Counted from the stretch's first letter, positions 34,131-47,409 are shown. The stretch: DNA of 64,000 bases from Paramarasmius palmivorus (GCA_037176845.1 JAYKXP010000107.1:1-64000), one strand, 5' to 3'. The notes: generated by a model not told the origin, from the letters alone. A program made the numbers and translations.

Positions 34131-37100
34131 AAAGTCGCGAGTACAGCGACAGCATCTAAGTACGTTTATTTCACCTCTCGCAGTTCTTAGCGCTCTAACA
34201 CAAACACCCCAGCTATTTCATTCCCAATCGACAACGTTCAAAGAAATCTCTGAGGCAAAGTCTAATTTGTGCTAGCTTCTGTATAGTAAAGGTAAGCATC
34301 GTGTTTTACTACCATGATCTCTACACGAGCTCATCGTTCTCGGAGACCACCAGAGAACAGAGAGAAGCTCTATGTATCCTGGGGCGCTACCAAGGCGCTA
34401 CCTATCATGGGAATCCTCACGGTAGTCCGTAAGTCCTGCATTTCCGAGAGATTGGTCTACATAGAAGCATGTCAGATTGCTCCTGGACTCCCGTCGAACT
34501 CTACACGCTGCATACTATTCGGTAGCGCTCTGTACGCCAGTCATAGCATCTCCGGTATCCCTCTCCAGCAATATTCCAGATCCAAAAGTAACATGCTTGA
34601 AGCGGAGATGTACAGTAGCAAAGTCTCAAGTTGCTAGTTACTGTACAATCCTGCTAATGCATCATCTTGTTCCCCGAGTAACATCCATCGTCCGAGTCCT
34701 CCACGACTTCTACGCCATGGGCTTTGGCATTCTCGATGACGAACCTAGGAAGAAGGCTTCGTCAGTAGAAGCCAATTTGCGAGAAGATCAACATACCAAC
34801 GAGAGGCTGCTTAACGTTGTTGTTCCCTCGCTGACCCTGATCTCGAAGAGCATAAACCAGAGATCAAAGTCGACACATTTCCTTTTCTCGAGTGCCTTAA
34901 GTGGCGATATCATCTCTGAAAGATAGTGTTAGTGCTCCGAGAACAAAGCTGAAGTTGAAGATATACCCTACCAGAATCGGGCAACATAAAGCCCAAACCC
35001 TTGAAATATGATGCCGCAACTGGGCCTCCAAGGATTGTATCACGTAGAAGAGGAGAGTACCATCCGAGCTGCAGCTGGATAGCCTGCAAGAACCAAACAT
35101 TCTTCAGAACTCTCCTCTCTGGTCTATCTCACCTCCACGCCCATCAACCAGCCCAGAAGTATTGCCGACTTTGAGAAGATCCGGTTTGGAACGAAGGCTA
35201 AGAAGCGAAGGAGTGGGTTGAACAACCAATGAGTTGGTTAAAAGACATTGGCAGCGGACCAAGGTACTATTCTAGCTAGACAAGAAGAGTTGGCACTAAT
35301 TAGTAATGGCGTTGAGGCGAAACAAATGCTAAAGAGGCGTACCTCCCATTCTTTTCCCATGATTATCGGGAGTACGAACAAGGCCTTGCTGAGTTGAAAC
35401 CAACGGTTCGCGGTTCGAGGTGTTTGTCCATGCTCCTGGTCAAGAGCAGGACACCGAGTCCTATAGGCAGAGGCTTAAGCTGGTCTACCGTATCTGGGAT
35501 CTACAACATTCAATTAAGTATGAAAGCCACAAGGTAACGAATGCTCGAGATTCGTACCTTCACTATTCCAAATACCTATCTCGGTTTCCGGCTGTTTGAC
35601 CTATTGCTAGGTGGTACCTTGTAGTGAGATGGACAGGAGATAGCGCGTATCTTCCTCGTTGTTCGATCAGGCCCAAGATATCCGGCTGATGTCATCTGCT
35701 CTGAACGAGGGTCTGAAGAAGACGATCAACATCAGTACAAACACGCTAAAAGGGACAGCAAGAGACCATACCGGGATGTAGACAGTGGTATGTTGACGAC
35801 TAGCAGACCCCCGAGATGGCGTTCGGTGAGTCACATTGGGAAAGCTCGATGCGATGAGCGCCTGAGATCTGTATCAATGGAAGGTCCCTGGCTAGAAGCA
35901 CACGAAACCAGCCATCCTGGTGACAGCGAAATAGCCTAATATCGGTCGTCGGAAGTGTTCTCCGAGTCGGAGGAAAGAGCGAGGATTGTATCCTGTACTC
36001 TCAGTCGGAGCAACGCCGAACCTGGGCTGGTCGAGGATATAACCCGACCAAACGAGACCATAGAGCCTGCATTTAAGTTCCTTTGTGAGATCTTGGCTCG
36101 GTTCTTCGTTGTACAAGTCATTGGACATGATTTGTTTGATGCTGGATAGGCATCCCAAGCATGATGAACTTGATCTATTGTACTCATTAGATCTAGAGAA
36201 CAGCACCATGCTAGGTAATGCAAAGCTCACCGTAAGCTCGAATGTGAATTAAGTCATCGTATCGAGGTCAACGAGACGGCGTCAATGTTCTCGGTGAGGA
36301 TACTACCGTTTCGCCGGCTGTTACAGGCTAGGAAAGAAGTTGGTCGCGGCATAGGAGATGATAATCAAATAGAATTTACCTGGCGGGCAGCTATCGATGA
36401 TTGCTTCTTCATTGTCATCCCCGAATGTTGAATTTCAGCTGAGCTTGTAGCTACCTGCCATAGATCTAACAAATGGCGACATTGCAAACCTTCAGCTCTA
36501 GGCCGAGCTGGCACTGTTCCTGGCGTTGGTGTTGGAGGACAACCGTGACGCAGAAGAGAAGCGTTTATTCCTGTAAGACGATGAGAGAGCGTAAAACATT
36601 TCATGTGTGGAAATCATACCTTTGGCCTCTGAAGATCTGACACGTCATCCTGGTTCGCTCGACCGCTGCCTAAACTCTTTCCGACAATTTTGTTTCCCTA
36701 TCAGAGCACCAGCGAATAGCACTGATATATGAGGATGACTCGTCGTCTTTGGGAGACGAAATCGATCCAGAAAGAGATGTGAACTGAGAGTCGCATGTCA
36801 CAGGATGTACATGAAAACGCTGGCGGAGGTGGAGAGAACGAGAATGACGACGATTTGGTCAAACATTGAGCATGAAATAGAGTGACATCTTCTGAGCTTG
36901 TCGAACTTGGTTTTCGTGTTCTGGGGCATGAATATACTGCTTTGAGTCTGAGGTCCGTTTTGTTGAGATTGACAATTGTTGGGTGTTGATATCTGAGGGT
37001 AGTAGAAAATGCGTTATTCGTGTCTTGCCAATGGGTAAGATTCGTTGTAGAAGCTTCGGGGTATCGTTATGACGGTTCTGAAAAGTAGAGAGGGTCAGAG

Positions 37101-37195
37101 CGAGATCTGCGTTATGGATTTTGTAACGAACCGAGTGGATAGTCAGGATTTTTTAAAATTTATCTTGGATGAATCCCTCGTCGGAAGGTCGGAAG
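34131..37195. other. Gene-poor stretch specific to unit 3
   Basis: About 3 kb with no counterpart in unit 4, where the F-box gene follows instead. Short open frames exist on both strands, but none has a recognisable domain or a consistent exon structure. I see nothing I can support as a gene here. Confidence 0.4.
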
Positions 37196-40100
37196 GTTGA
37201 AGAACCGAAAAGTCGTGGTGGTTGTGGAGAAAGCCGCGCGCTCCTTTATCCGGTTCTCCCATCATCGTATCAGCAGCAGCGACCACTCCAAGCCATGCTA
37301 AGTATTTCCTCCAACTACGATGCTATTCATGCGTTTATTCCCAACCGCATACTCGCCAGCACCATCTAGTTTTGTACAACGCTTACACCCAAATAGCATC
37401 GGACAATCTCGACACCCTTGCCTACATCAGTAGCACTACGCGTTCCATTGCCCCAAAATCATCGACACACGCCATAAAGACCCCAGCCATACACTCAGAC
37501 CCTGTATGACCCATTGCATGGCTTCAGAGAAGGGAGATATGACTACAAGGGGCAATGTTAGCCATCTATGTACCCATCACCCGCAAACTCGCACAAAACG
37601 CGCCATCCTCTTCGCTCCACGCTCTACACTCGGTCACAGCAGTATCGGTTGCTGTTGCTACGAGAAATGTGACAGAAGAAGTCTTCAGCAAAAGTCAGAT
37701 AGCTTTGCTGTCCGAAATCCTGCATCTGTACTCCAACTCCCACATTCTCCGATGTCGATACGCCAACCAGGACCTTTATTTCACGTCTTGGTCTTCCAAA
37801 CTCCTTCCAGCATTCCTCCCCATCCATCCGAGTCCTCAGGTTCATGGCCAAGGTCATCTTCTACCCCAGCCTTCTTCGAGTTCTGCACGTTGCACGTTGC
37901 ACGACCAAGACTACCTCTACACTCCACATCCTACACGCGCCTACCCAGGCCATTCTAGCCTGCAGAGCAGGGCCATCCTCGTTTTCCTTTGGATATATCA
38001 CGAGCAGGATGGATGTAGCATAAGAGCGTTTGGGACAGATAGTGGAAGAATTTCCGGAGAACCGAGTATCGAGAAGAGCGCCTTGCTGGGCGCTACCGCT
38101 ACTCCCAAAACACCCTTCCTAGACGCCTTTTCAACCTCAACAACTCCCATACGACCTGCGAAACATACAGGGCTCATAGGGTACCGTACACTCACTCAAA
38201 AGCCTGCCAGACGTATATTGGACGACGTCTACTCATCCACTCCCTGTTCACTCATTCTCAATCTCGCGATGCCCACCTCATCGACCTGAGCGTGTTTTAG
38301 GACCTCGCTATCGTTGCTCCTGAACGAGGTCAAGCAGAAGAATAGGATATGGCCAGAGAATGTCGAAAGGCTACGCGACATCTATCTCCCCGACCCAAAA
38401 TGATCATACTTCCACCTCCCATTACGTGCTCTGGTTGCTCGACAGGCTCCAAACTCATCCTTTCAACGACATGAACCGTTGCCAGGGCTTTTTCTGTCAA
38501 CGACACGCTTCTTCTCCCGTAGCGTCGAGGCGCTGCTCGTTCCCTAGCACCAATTCCAAAGACCTTTCAATGTGGTCCTAGCGTTCTTCCAGAGCTTCGT
38601 GGATAGGATATCCTCTTCCCCTGACATGCCTGCCATCCAGTCAGGTCGGATATTGTTCTTATAGAACATGGTCACGAGCACCAAGCACCTTCCTTCTCGC
38701 ACACACCTAGTCCTCATTCACATCACGTTCACGCGCTACCGCTCCCATACCTCTAATCCCAGGCGATTTGACTGATACGTCTCCGTTGGAGGACGTTCAT
38801 CTCCGGATACCGCACTTCCTGCTCTCCGCAAAGGGCTGGCTGGTTTCCGTGAACCTCATGCCTACCCATACCTCGTTTTCCATATCTCATCCTTCGCTCG
38901 ACCCACTCCCAGGAGGACGCTTTTTACCTCGTATCGTGATGAGGATGTCGCCTTAGAGCGACGAAGATTCGAATTACCCATAGACGCAGAATCTTCCAGG
39001 CATACCTCAACTTTGAAACCTTATCTCCCCTGGCATACGCACCGCTGTCCTTTCTGTCGGTCGTTCTTCCTTTTTCAGCGAAGAATTGTGCTCTTCTTCG
39101 GTATGATTGCCTGATACAACGCGCTTCTCCCCCTCTCGAGATACCAGGATATGGCTTGCTGAAAGTCGATCTTGTAGAATCCCCAGCTCACCACGATGAG
39201 TGGAAGCTTTCGTGGATCTGGGAGCGTGTTTCGTTGGGGATGAAAACGTGAATGGTGCTCTCATGCAGGAGAGGCGGACTACGTTTCTTGGGATGTGCTG
39301 GCTGGATAGTGAACTACTATCGGAGACGAGTAATTGCGAGTGGTTGACGAATAGCCGTTACCAGAGAAGGGTGAAAACGACCTCTCGTGTCTGTGACTCC
39401 CGAGGCACTGTCCAGGTACGTTCGGCATCTTTTGTATCCCTATGCTTTCTATGTACTCATCTTGCTCTTTCGTTTCATAGACAATGACGAGCTCATCATT
39501 GTTGCGCTCGAGCCGCTTTTCTTCATTCCAAGTGCGAGTGAACCATAATGGTGCGTTCTATTCATCCTAATATATACTTTCTTCACTAATTTCGGTTTCC
39601 TTTCTGCAGAGAGCTACCGATCTCACCGGACTCACTCTCGGGAAGACCCTAACGTAAAGATGCATACGGAGCTGTTCCTTCCGCAACAGCCTCCCGTGTC
39701 GTACCCTGAACCAGGGCTATAAACCACCGACATCTTCGCGTTTTATACCCCACGGCGCCGGAGTCCATCCTCGACACATCCGGCATTCACTCAAGGTTTC
39801 ACAGTCATATCCGATGCATGACCGGTATACCAGGCACCAAGTTTTCCCGCAATCCCAAGATTTCATTCTTGTAACAGCGGGGGTACATACCACGCCTAGG
39901 AAACTCATACACACATATCATTCAATCGTGGTTTAGGCCTAGGTTTTGACCTTCGCAGCCTCGACACCACCGCTTTCGACAAGATCATCGATGGAGCGTT
40001 TCTTTGCACCTCCGTTGACTTCTTCCACAGCAGCTAGAACGAGGGCAGCTTTCGAGACGCTGATGGAGATACCATTTATTCTCCGGCTTTAGCTTCTTTG

Positions 40101-41235
40101 TGGTTCTCCATCGGCATACTTGAGCTTCCTCACCTTTTTCTTCTCTTATTGGCGCCAGCGTCTCCTGCTGGGCTAAAGGGCAGCGAGACATAGCTTCTGG
40201 GGTTGGCACAACAAGGATAGGTACTAGGAACGAAAGCATACCCATTAAAGTCGTCGTATGCATCGATGTTCTCTCCTTCTACGTTGCGGTTATTGGGTAA
40301 GTTTACATTCCTCTTATCTCGCAAATGCCTGGCTAAATATATCAATCTTAGGAATCACTACTCCTGCTGGAACTTTCCGATTTGCACCTACCAAATCGTC
40401 TTTTCAGGATTCAGGTAGGCTTCGAACGAACGAGCTCGCCGCTGCTCACCAATGAAAGAATAGGGTAAGTAAAATGGGTCTGTTTTTCTCCTGAATGTTA
40501 CTGAGATCTTCTCAGTGTCTTCCACGCACATAACGACAGGCCGGTCCGGATACGTCATGTTGATATAATCCTCCCGTTCGTGTTCTCTTTCACTCTATTT
40601 CAATTATCACATCTGAAAGCATTCTTGGCAGAATTGACAACGAATGGTACCTCCTCCAAGGAGACGAACACAACTCGGTGGTAGTAGAAGGCTACTACTG
40701 AACCTGTCGTCTTCAAAGCTCCGAGCTCCAGGTCTCAAGGATTCTCGGATATCACCACAAGGCCGACCTTGCTATGTCCCAATCAGTGAACCGTTGAACT
40801 CGAGATTTGAGACTCGGAAGGTGCCTCTCACCGGTATGCCTCTCTAACCTAGGTTACTCTCGACTCTGATGTTAAACAGTCCATTTCTAGCGGTGTTTCC
40901 TCGTCTGAGTGCGGGTTGGATGTATCGGACAAGTTGGAAAACATGTCAAAGCTCTTCGTGGGTGGTTCCTGTGTCAAGTCTTGATCCCCCCGCAACGTGC
41001 GTTCCCAAGATTTACAGCAAAACTGGCACCTCGAACGCTGCGACTCGAATCCACTCGATTAGAGTCCTTGCCAAGCAAGTTCCCACATGTGGGCAGGCTC
41101 ACATGTCCTAGATCATGACGCCCGTGTGTCAAAACTGAATAGGCTAACTTGGGTTTCCTGGTGCTTGCTGTAGAACACTGCAATGAGGAAACGCCGGCGT
41201 GGGCGCCTGCCCACGCAGCTTCTATCAGGGATGTG
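37196..41235. repeat. Upstream block of unit 4, paralogous to 22363-25880 and partly to 15730-17540
   Basis: Collinear with unit 3 up to the point where unit 3 carries the hAT-like insertion. The part 39720-40170 also matches unit 2 (15960-16480), for example CGACAAGAYCATCGATGGA. No intact gene is seen; the minus strand holds the eroded piece listed separately. Confidence 0.65.
39939..40345 (-). pseudogene. Eroded C-terminal exons of a minus-strand gene
   Basis: A piece ending at a TAG (39939-39941) reads ISISVSKAALVLAAVEEV and then RSIDDLVESGGVEAAKVKT. It corresponds to the unit 2 piece ending at 16221 with the same stop position. Upstream on the minus strand lies an intron-like GTATGC...CCTTTAG (about 40240-40170) and further open sequence, with in-frame stops between the parts. 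The product is not recognised. Confidence 0.3.
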
Positions 41236-41259
41236 CTATGCGATCAACGTTCTCCCGCA

Positions 41260-41875
41260 GCTGACGTATTCCCCAAAACACTCGCAACACTTTTAGCGCC
41301 CGGTTATCATCTCGAAGGATTGAACCGTCCGCTTTCATGAACCTGTAAAGGCCTCTCCCCAACGCCCTATGTTCGCGCGAGTTGGAAAAGGAGCAGAACC
41401 TGTATGAGGTGAGTTTCGGTCAGTGTATTTTGGGTGCTGTAAATATTGACAGCGTCTGATGACAGGTCGCATCTTCTTTGATGATCGAGGGCGTGTTAAG
41501 AGCGTGTATTGATTGTACAGCTCTGCGGCGACCTTCTGACTTCCACAATATATCCGTTCTGAGCAGGGGGAGATCTGGGCAAGCTGTGGTGGTCAATTCT
41601 TAGTGCATCCTGGCCACTGGAGTCGTTCGTTTTACCTCGTATTTGACTGCTTTTTGGGGAAGGTTAGTAGTACTTGGTAGTTGGGTTCGAAGGGATATAC
41701 CAACGTTGTAATATAGACAGTGTACAACTTTTGAATCCAACACCTTTAAGATATAATGTACAGCCCCTAACATAACGCCCATGGAAATCACCGAACACCC
41801 ACAGATATATAGCTGTCCAATGCCCACAATATACTTTTCTAGAACTAGTACCAAAGCCTCCACCTCGTCGCCCAA
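41260..41875. repeat. 5' flank of paralogue 4 (shared upstream block)
   Basis: Matches the flanks of paralogues 2 and 3 up to the ATG, including GTCCGCTTTCATGAACCTG and the pre-ATG CCTCCACCTCGTCGCCCAA. Confidence 0.7.
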
Positions 41876-44646
41876 ATGAGCTTCCAAGATTGCAGGCAGG
41901 TCGTCGTCCATGGGCATGCTACCAACAACGTAAACGGTAATCAGTACAATGCGAGTGTTATGCATTTTAGCCGAAAGAAGAGAAAACGTACCGAGTACGA
42001 CGAGGTGTGTATTCTTCCCAATGAGGTTGTATATCTACTGAGGCCTGCGTAGTTTGAACAAGTGAAACGCGGTCAGATTTTCACTTTGGAAAGACTCCAT
42101 ACCGAGGATCTTGACAATGGGAGATGGTGGGGATGGGAATGGGAATGGGAATGGGAATTGAAGGATGGGGAATTGGTCCGCAAGCCAAAGAGAACTTCCT
42201 CCCAAAGGACCATTTGCACAGTACAAGTGCGCCCAGACCAACAAGCCAAATACACTGCAGTCATCTACGAGGGCGATGACGCAGACTTCTTTTGGAAGCG
42301 TGACTTTGAGCGCTTTTCCCGTGCTGGCCTAGGGTTCGTTTTCGTCATTTTCTCCACAATGTTCTTACTGACAACTACACAGGAAGCCTGACACATGGCA
42401 GCTTTATGGTCTGAACTGCTCCAAGATCCCTTTCCTCATTTTCCATGATGGTGAGTTTCCTTTTTCCTCTTCAATATCAGGTTTTAATCAAGTTTTGTGT
42501 GGTAGAAATGGTACCTCTTCGGAATTTTTACAAGAAGTCATTCTGGGGGGATTTCTATGTTTACATGTTGATAGTACATCCCAGATTTGGTTTTCCTGTT
42601 CCTACAGCTAATCTATTCGTCTCTTAGAGGCACTTGAACTGCCACCAGTCGTGTATATGGTTGAACATGGAAGGGAATCTGTGCAAGGGACTCGAAGGAC
42701 CTGACGTTGAAATTTCCTTTCCAATCCCATTCTTACCCAACATTATCGTTCCTCCCTCAGTACAAATGCTGCAAGACGAGATCTGCTTCAATTTTTTTCA
42801 GCAATCCTCTTCATCGCGGTTGGAAGAAAACCTCCTGGATTACGCATACAAACAATGGACACGCACATTCCTCGACGATCTATTCCCCGAGCCAACAAAA
42901 TACCAGCCGTCCTCAGATAACATCCACTCTCACTGGACGGTCGACTGCCTCACACGGGTATTTCGCAATCCGCCGCATCTCCTACCACTAGACATCATCG
43001 ATGGGCTTCGTTTTGATACTGTTTACTCCACTTCACGGGGGGCTGTTGCGAGGTGGCCAAGGGGTAAGGGGTTGTGGAAAGCACGGTATGGTGACGGGCT
43101 GGTGAATGAGACGGACATGGGGGATGGGTTAATTCGGTGAGTGAGTGTGGGTCTTATGGTTTATTGTTGGTACCATAATCTCTACAGTTTCAAGCTACTA
43201 GTAAATGCTCCAGGGACTGTCAAGGTTTCCTTCGAGTATCCTTATAATGACTTCAAGAACAGTTGGGTGGCGCAAAGTTCAAGGTTCATTGATGCCCATG
43301 GGATGTCGGGAATGGAAGAAAAATGCTGTACGTCTTCCCTCTTCATTGTCTCTGGAATGGGACTCATCATCCTTTCTCTCAATAGTCATGATTGACTCAC
43401 CTGCCTTTCAGCTTCAAACCCCATGGTTTGGACATCAGGAATACCCCATGGCACTCAAAGACCTCCCACCTGTCTACCTCTTCATCTACCCTCCTCCCTT
43501 GTCAGTATCAGAACTCATATCATGGGATAAAGGACACACCAAAACCCACTTTTGGTCTTTGGATGAGAATGGGCAATCTGAGATATCCGAGGAAGAATGT
43601 GAGCAATGGGGGGTCTCAGAGCTTGAGAAATCAGTTGCCTGGCATGATATGCGTTTGCTCTCATGGCCAACTGACGTCTACATTCCCCTCCGTAAGTGGC
43701 AAGTCGCCCGTGGCTTTGACCCTTCCACCGCCGATTGGGCTCAAAGTCACGGGTATCCAGAGTTGGAGATCATTGGCAGAAAAGAAGAAGAAACATGGTT
43801 TGAAGGAGTTCAAGGTCTGTCACATTCTTTGTGTGCTCATTCAGTAATTGACTTTTGATTCTTCAGATTATGTGTCCTATCTCAGAAAGCTGCATAAACC
43901 AGATGTGGAGTTACAGCTACGGTCACCTGTGCAAGTTCAACGTCCATTACGAACCCGCCGTTACTCATGGCCAACTGATGTCTACACTGGCCTCCACAAC
44001 CAGCAAGTTGCCCGCAGCTTTAAATGTTCTGAATGTACCAAATGGATTCGAAGTTTGGGGAGTCTTGAGTTTGAGTTCATTGGTGTGAAGAAAGGAGAAG
44101 CTCGGTTTAAGGAATTCCCAGGTCTGTCGCATTCCTCATGTTCTCATTTCTGAATTGACTCATGATCCTTCAGATCATGCATACCATCTTGATGAGCTGT
44201 GTGAACAATATGCAGAGTTGCTCAGGTGGAAATCTCTGCGAGCAGCTAAAGGTCAGTTACTCCATCCACCAGTTCGGTGCTGGGTTTAATACCTCACTTC
44301 ACAGAAGCAGAAGCAAAAGCAAAAGCAAAATCAGAAGCAGAAGTAAAATCAGAACCAATCACCAAACTCAATGACATACTTGAGTCTTCAGCTTTCCTTC
44401 GTGATCCTTCCATCGAATCCGTAGAAAATACACCTCAATCATCTCCTTATGACGAGCAGGGCGCTCTACCGGAACAGAATGATCCTTCGTCGGCTCAAGG
44501 TTAGTGTTTCACCCAACACATGTTAGCTCTTTAGTGATGTTCTTGATTCTCGACTCCCAGAAACACCAAAAGAGGAGGTGAAATCAAGCTCATGGTGGTC
44601 ATGGGAAGCTGTTACTGGCTCGGGTATTAGTGCATTCATGTGCTAA
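41876..44646 (+). CDS. Paralogue 4 of tandem uncharacterised gene family, with internal duplication
   Basis: Exon 1 (41876-42004, 43 codons) begins MSFQDCRQVVVHGHATNNV and carries GNQYNASVMHF, then KRTEYDE. Exon 2 has VKRGQIFTLERLHTEDL, an expanded WGWEWEWEWEL (GGGAAT repeats, 42131-42161) and RTICTVQVRPDQQAKYTAV. Later blocks follow the family: WQLYGLNCSKIPFLIFHD, MVPLRNFYKKSFWGDFYV, RGAVARWPRGKGLWKA, VYLFIYPPPLSVSELISW. The exon with LSWPTDVYIPLRKWQVARGF, its downstream intron and the next exon start are followed by a second, diverged set (YSWPTDVYTGLHNQQVARSF, then HAYHLDELCEQYAELL). A charged repeat EAEAKAKAKSEAEVKSE precedes the usual tail, which ends WWSWEAVTGSGISAFMC. It is the longest copy, and frames stay open. 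Function unknown. Confidence 0.8.
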
Positions 44647-47409
44647 TGAGGACAATTTCTGACTTTATGTACATCTATTGGTTCTTGGTACTGTGTTCTT
44701 GAAGTTGAGCTTCAAGTATATGTATATATAGGTGAATAGAAATCATGTAGTTATTCAACTTTGTGGGATGTGGTGTCTACATCATAAGAGAAACTGGTGT
44801 ATGGACACGTCGAGCACCTCACCAACACCTGCACTTTGCACTCTGAATGTTAACTGTCCAAGAACCGACTACACGTCTATCCACGAGCCCGAGCATCGCA
44901 AACGACCACCTAAAATCGAAACGACTTCAAACCCACGACTAACCATACCGAGAGCTCAAAAGCTACGGTAAGGTTTCACCCTGCTCACGGACCACTGCAC
45001 CCCTTTTAGCTCGGAGGTACAACGTTACATGACGTGCTTGAGCGTGGAATAGAAGCCGCGAGTAGAGGTTGACGTGAATAAGGGAAGCACCCCATAACAC
45101 GTCTGACGAGCTTATAAACTGAGGAGCACAAGTCAGCTACGACTTGGAGTACTGGGTATGCACATACCCAGAAGTATAAGAACAAATGGTCCAGTTACCA
45201 AGGCGCCATACCCTAGAACCAATGGCTTAACATCGAGATTGAGAAAACCGAAACAGAGACATACCTCAAGTTGCGAGGTCTCGGGAGACTGATGTGCGAT
45301 CTTCTTGTTCCTCAGGCTGCAGGGAGTTGACGATCTGGTCATCTCATCGGTGTAGCCGCCTCTGAAGAATGCGCGCATGAGCTCCATCGCATCCAGAAGG
45401 TGTTCGAAATGTTTACCTGATAGAGGAAGAGTCGAAAGGCACCGAGAAAGCTTCCAGTTATGCGAACCTTCGTGTGTCGAGATTGATGTTGTCTTCGATG
45501 CAGAACAATGCTAGTAAGACGAATAGTAAAGAAATGTTATGTTCAAAGCGGTATGGTAACTTACCGTTACAACGAAGACGATTCAAACTTTTCGAACGCA
45601 TCTCCATGCCCAGCTTCTACGTTTGCGTACATTGATATTTTCGAGCTCGAGGCTTCGATTGTGATCCCCGCTCAAAGGTGATATATCATCTTCGTTTCTT
45701 CGGTTTTGGATCCTCGGCCAAAGAAGCATCCGAGTTAGTCTAGGTACGGGCTGGGCAAGCGAGAAGAGAAACCCCTCGTAGAACCCGAGCCGTTTCCTAG
45801 TTCCAATGACTACCCTTCAAGCTTCAAGCCCAGGCCGGTCATCCTCATTCGGCTGACTGGTTCTTGCATTTGTCTCTTTGCCCAAACACCAGGATGTAGT
45901 ACAGGCATCAGAGAGCCGATCACCTATGATTTCTGGTGCCAAAGCGCCCCCCAAAGTCGAGATACCAGCAAGTGAACATCCGTCGGAGTAATTGTTAAAG
46001 TTGAAATGCCGGTGAGCGTGCTTTTTGGGGTACGCTGGTGTTTGGAAGGTTCGGCGTTGAGAGAGGAACGTCGTGTCGAGCTTCCGTATCGCGTGGTTGA
46101 TGTTATCCAATGTATGAACCTAATCGTTCCAATCATCCGCTTGCGGCTTTCACGAGGCATGATAGTCAAGCCTCAAGTCGGGCTAAAAGGAAGGCGTGTA
46201 AGACCACAGGAACGAAATACGTTCACGAACTGAGAACGTACCTCAACAGTAAAAGTCGAGTTTCAAGCCGCATCCTGTTCAACTTTCCCCGTTCCCCTGT
46301 AAACACAACAACTGATTCTTCTCACTCCCATGACGTGGGCAATGAACGATTTATCGTGTTCCTACGAGTATGGTAAGGCATGCGAGCGTGAGTGTTCAAT
46401 TATTGACGTAGTGGATCCTGAAGAGCCCAGCACTGTGCTCTAGTTGAGGTAGTTACCTATGAGGGAGAAAGCGACATCAGTACACGCGGCCCATAAGGAC
46501 GAAATAGGTAGAGGAACATACCTCGACACCAGAGCTGAGTTTACTGGTCTCCATTGGTTTGGTAAGATGCCAGCCTCCTGCGCATACCCTTGTCCCGATC
46601 CCTAGGAAATGTGACGACAGTTCTCCTTCCCAATCTCCTACAACCGCTCGATTCCCCATTAAGCCCCCGCAAGCGGCAAAACGGGTTAGAGATGGAGAGA
46701 AAATTGCGAGCTTTATGGGTATTACGGCCAAGGATAGGTCGTTGGGCGTGAACTGCCAAGTGCTTGGTCGAGAAAGGGGGTAAAAAGCTCGGTGATGGAG
46801 ATAACAAGGGTGTAGCTGAGCAGAGATGGTATGGGTGAGGATGCGAATGTGGACTGGGGCGTGGATGTTCGTTTTTGTGTGGGTACTTTGCGGTGGAAAA
46901 GGTCCCTATGATGAATCGAAGGAGGGAAAAGGACGGCGAAGGGGTGTGTAGGCATGGGTTAGAGGTTAAGAGTATGGAATGTAGAGCGTTGTCCGTTGTG
47001 AGTTCTTCGTCGATGTGCCCGGCTACTCTGCATGATACAAGCATTTTCATGTGGTAAGGCAGCGAGTAGGGCATAAGGATGGAGGTTGGGATGCGGGATA
47101 TGAGAGGGGGAGCGCGGAAGGTGTGGGCAGGTGTAGGTAGTGTTTGTGGAAGGTGTATCGTGTTCGTGTTGTCTGCCCTGTTTCCAACGAGGGAGAAAGG
47201 ATCGGTATGGAGTTGAATGTACGTTCTGGGTTACAAACTGCCTCGAAATGCCTCGAATGGGGGATATGGGTCTGGGTATGCAGATGACAGTATCGCGGTT
47301 TGGATGTGGTTGATCGACGTTGATGTCGTTTTCTGGCCTTGTAAATGGCCGGTGACCATGGAAGTAGATAGAGGAGGGTCTTTTGATGATACAGGGCCCC
47401 GCAGATGGG

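Noticed and set aside
37555..38289. 244-codon plus-strand open frame
   Set aside because: No domain is seen, composition is Ser/Pro-rich low complexity, and the paralogous block at 22.7-23.4 kb does not keep the same frame open.
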